Shown one piece after another: positions 5,040 through 5,445 of a DNA stretch of 5,445 nt (position 1 is its first letter; every line of letters starts with the position of its first letter). A program made the position numbers and the translations under genes. Under the pieces are notes generated by a model that made no database searches, was not told the origin of the DNA, and saw nothing but the letters and a program-made list of their open reading frames with translations. Source of the stretch: an uncultured Erysipelotrichaceae bacterium (GTDB lineage Bacteria > Bacillota_I > Bacilli_A > RF39 > UBA660); contig CACXCK010000073.1 in NCBI GenBank assembly GCA_902766135.1, positions 1 to 5,445 of the forward strand. The letters run 5' to 3'.

Positions 5040-5445
5040 ATATACATATACTTATTCCGTATAAGCCAAATAGTTTAAATAATAAATCTAACAAGTCAGG
5101 TAAGAAGAATACTACTAAGCCAATAGCCATTCTTTTGATGGTTCTTTTATTTGTTTTCTTTAAGTCGTCTGCATTGCTGCTTGCTATGGCTTTGATATAT
5201 TCTAGCGTTGATAAGACAATTGTAAGAACTGGAGCCGCAACTTTCATTAGAATATAAAAGTTACTTAAGGCTTCACCTAGAGGATTTAAATCGCCGTCGT
5301 CGTATGTTAGGAGTGATTCACAAGTGATATGTTCTTCAGTAAATAGTTCCCAGTCAATCACTATTTTTCCTATACCTACTTCTTCCCCTTGAGCTTTTGT
5401 TTTTACATCATTGGAAGTTACTTTTTCACCGTTCCAGTTTTTGTA
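5038..5445 (-). CDS. C-terminal part of a two-TM, VirB2/pilin-like membrane protein (5' end outside the window)
   Basis: The frame stays open to the window edge, giving 135 residues with no true start visible. The GTG at 5361 could be read as a start but has no ribosome site, and the coding frame continues upstream of it. The visible N-terminal part (1-60) is hydrophilic, with one cysteine in ITCESLL. Then come a hydrophobic helix (about 61-88, ending EYIKAIASS), a basic loop DDLKKTNKRTIKR (93-105) and a second helix with FFLPDLLDLLF (113-123). This helix, basic loop, helix layout is like small TrbC/VirB2-type pilin or conjugal transfer proteins and similar membrane proteins common in uncultured Firmicutes. 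The resemblance is weak and a different surface protein with a two-TM tail is possible. It converges on the HAAS-like gene across a shared terminator. Confidence 0.6.
   Translation of the reverse strand, partial: YKNWNGEKVTSNDVKTKAQGEEVGIGKIVIDWELFTEEHITCESLLTYDDGDLNPLGEALSNFYILMKVAAPVLTIVLSTLEYIKAIASSNADDLKKTNKRTIKRMAIGLVVFFLPDLLDLLFKLFGLYGISICI

Noticed and set aside
5359..5361. GTG at 5361 as start of a 107-aa minus-strand protein
   Set aside because: There is no ribosome site upstream, and the reading frame continues open and plausible to the window edge, so the gene is better treated as partial.

Overview
The window is very AT-rich DNA with a strong preference for A/T-ending codons. It has clear Shine-Dalgarno sites, short U-tract terminators and TGnTAnAAT-type promoters. 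This points to a low-GC Firmicutes or Tenericutes-like bacterium, for example an uncultured gut Bacilli or Mollicutes-related lineage. The standard genetic code appears to be in use: TGA ends the 572-aa gene at 4443-4445, and the visible tryptophans are TGG. No phage, IS, CRISPR, tRNA or rRNA signature was seen.

Layout. Positions 1-120 hold no gene but contain tandem hairpins ending in a terminator-like U tract. Positions 155-1042 encode an SPL-like (COG1533) radical SAM protein, closed by its own terminator. Positions 1090-1530 encode two abutting small proteins that resemble CotF-type spore coat proteins. Positions 1583-2083 encode a membrane-anchored extracytoplasmic thioredoxin-like protein with its own promoter. 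On the minus strand, 2100-2612 encodes a DUF308/HdeD-like membrane protein that converges on the thioredoxin gene across a shared bidirectional terminator. A divergent promoter region (2626-2726) with a 14-bp palindrome separates it from a two-gene plus-strand operon: a 572-aa soluble coiled-coil protein of unknown function (2727-4445) overlapping by 4 bases a HAAS/DUF1700-like two-TM protein (4442-5026). A second bidirectional terminator separates this operon from the C-terminal part of a minus-strand membrane protein that runs off the right edge (5038-5445).

How the parts may work together. No metabolic pathway is evident. Much of the window concerns the cell envelope: a thiol oxidoreductase, DUF308, HAAS and a pilin-like two-TM tail. 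The left part combines an SPL-like enzyme with coat-like proteins and so has a sporulation flavour, although neither family proves that the organism sporulates. The 572-aa gene and its HAAS partner are the least explained and most tightly coupled pair.
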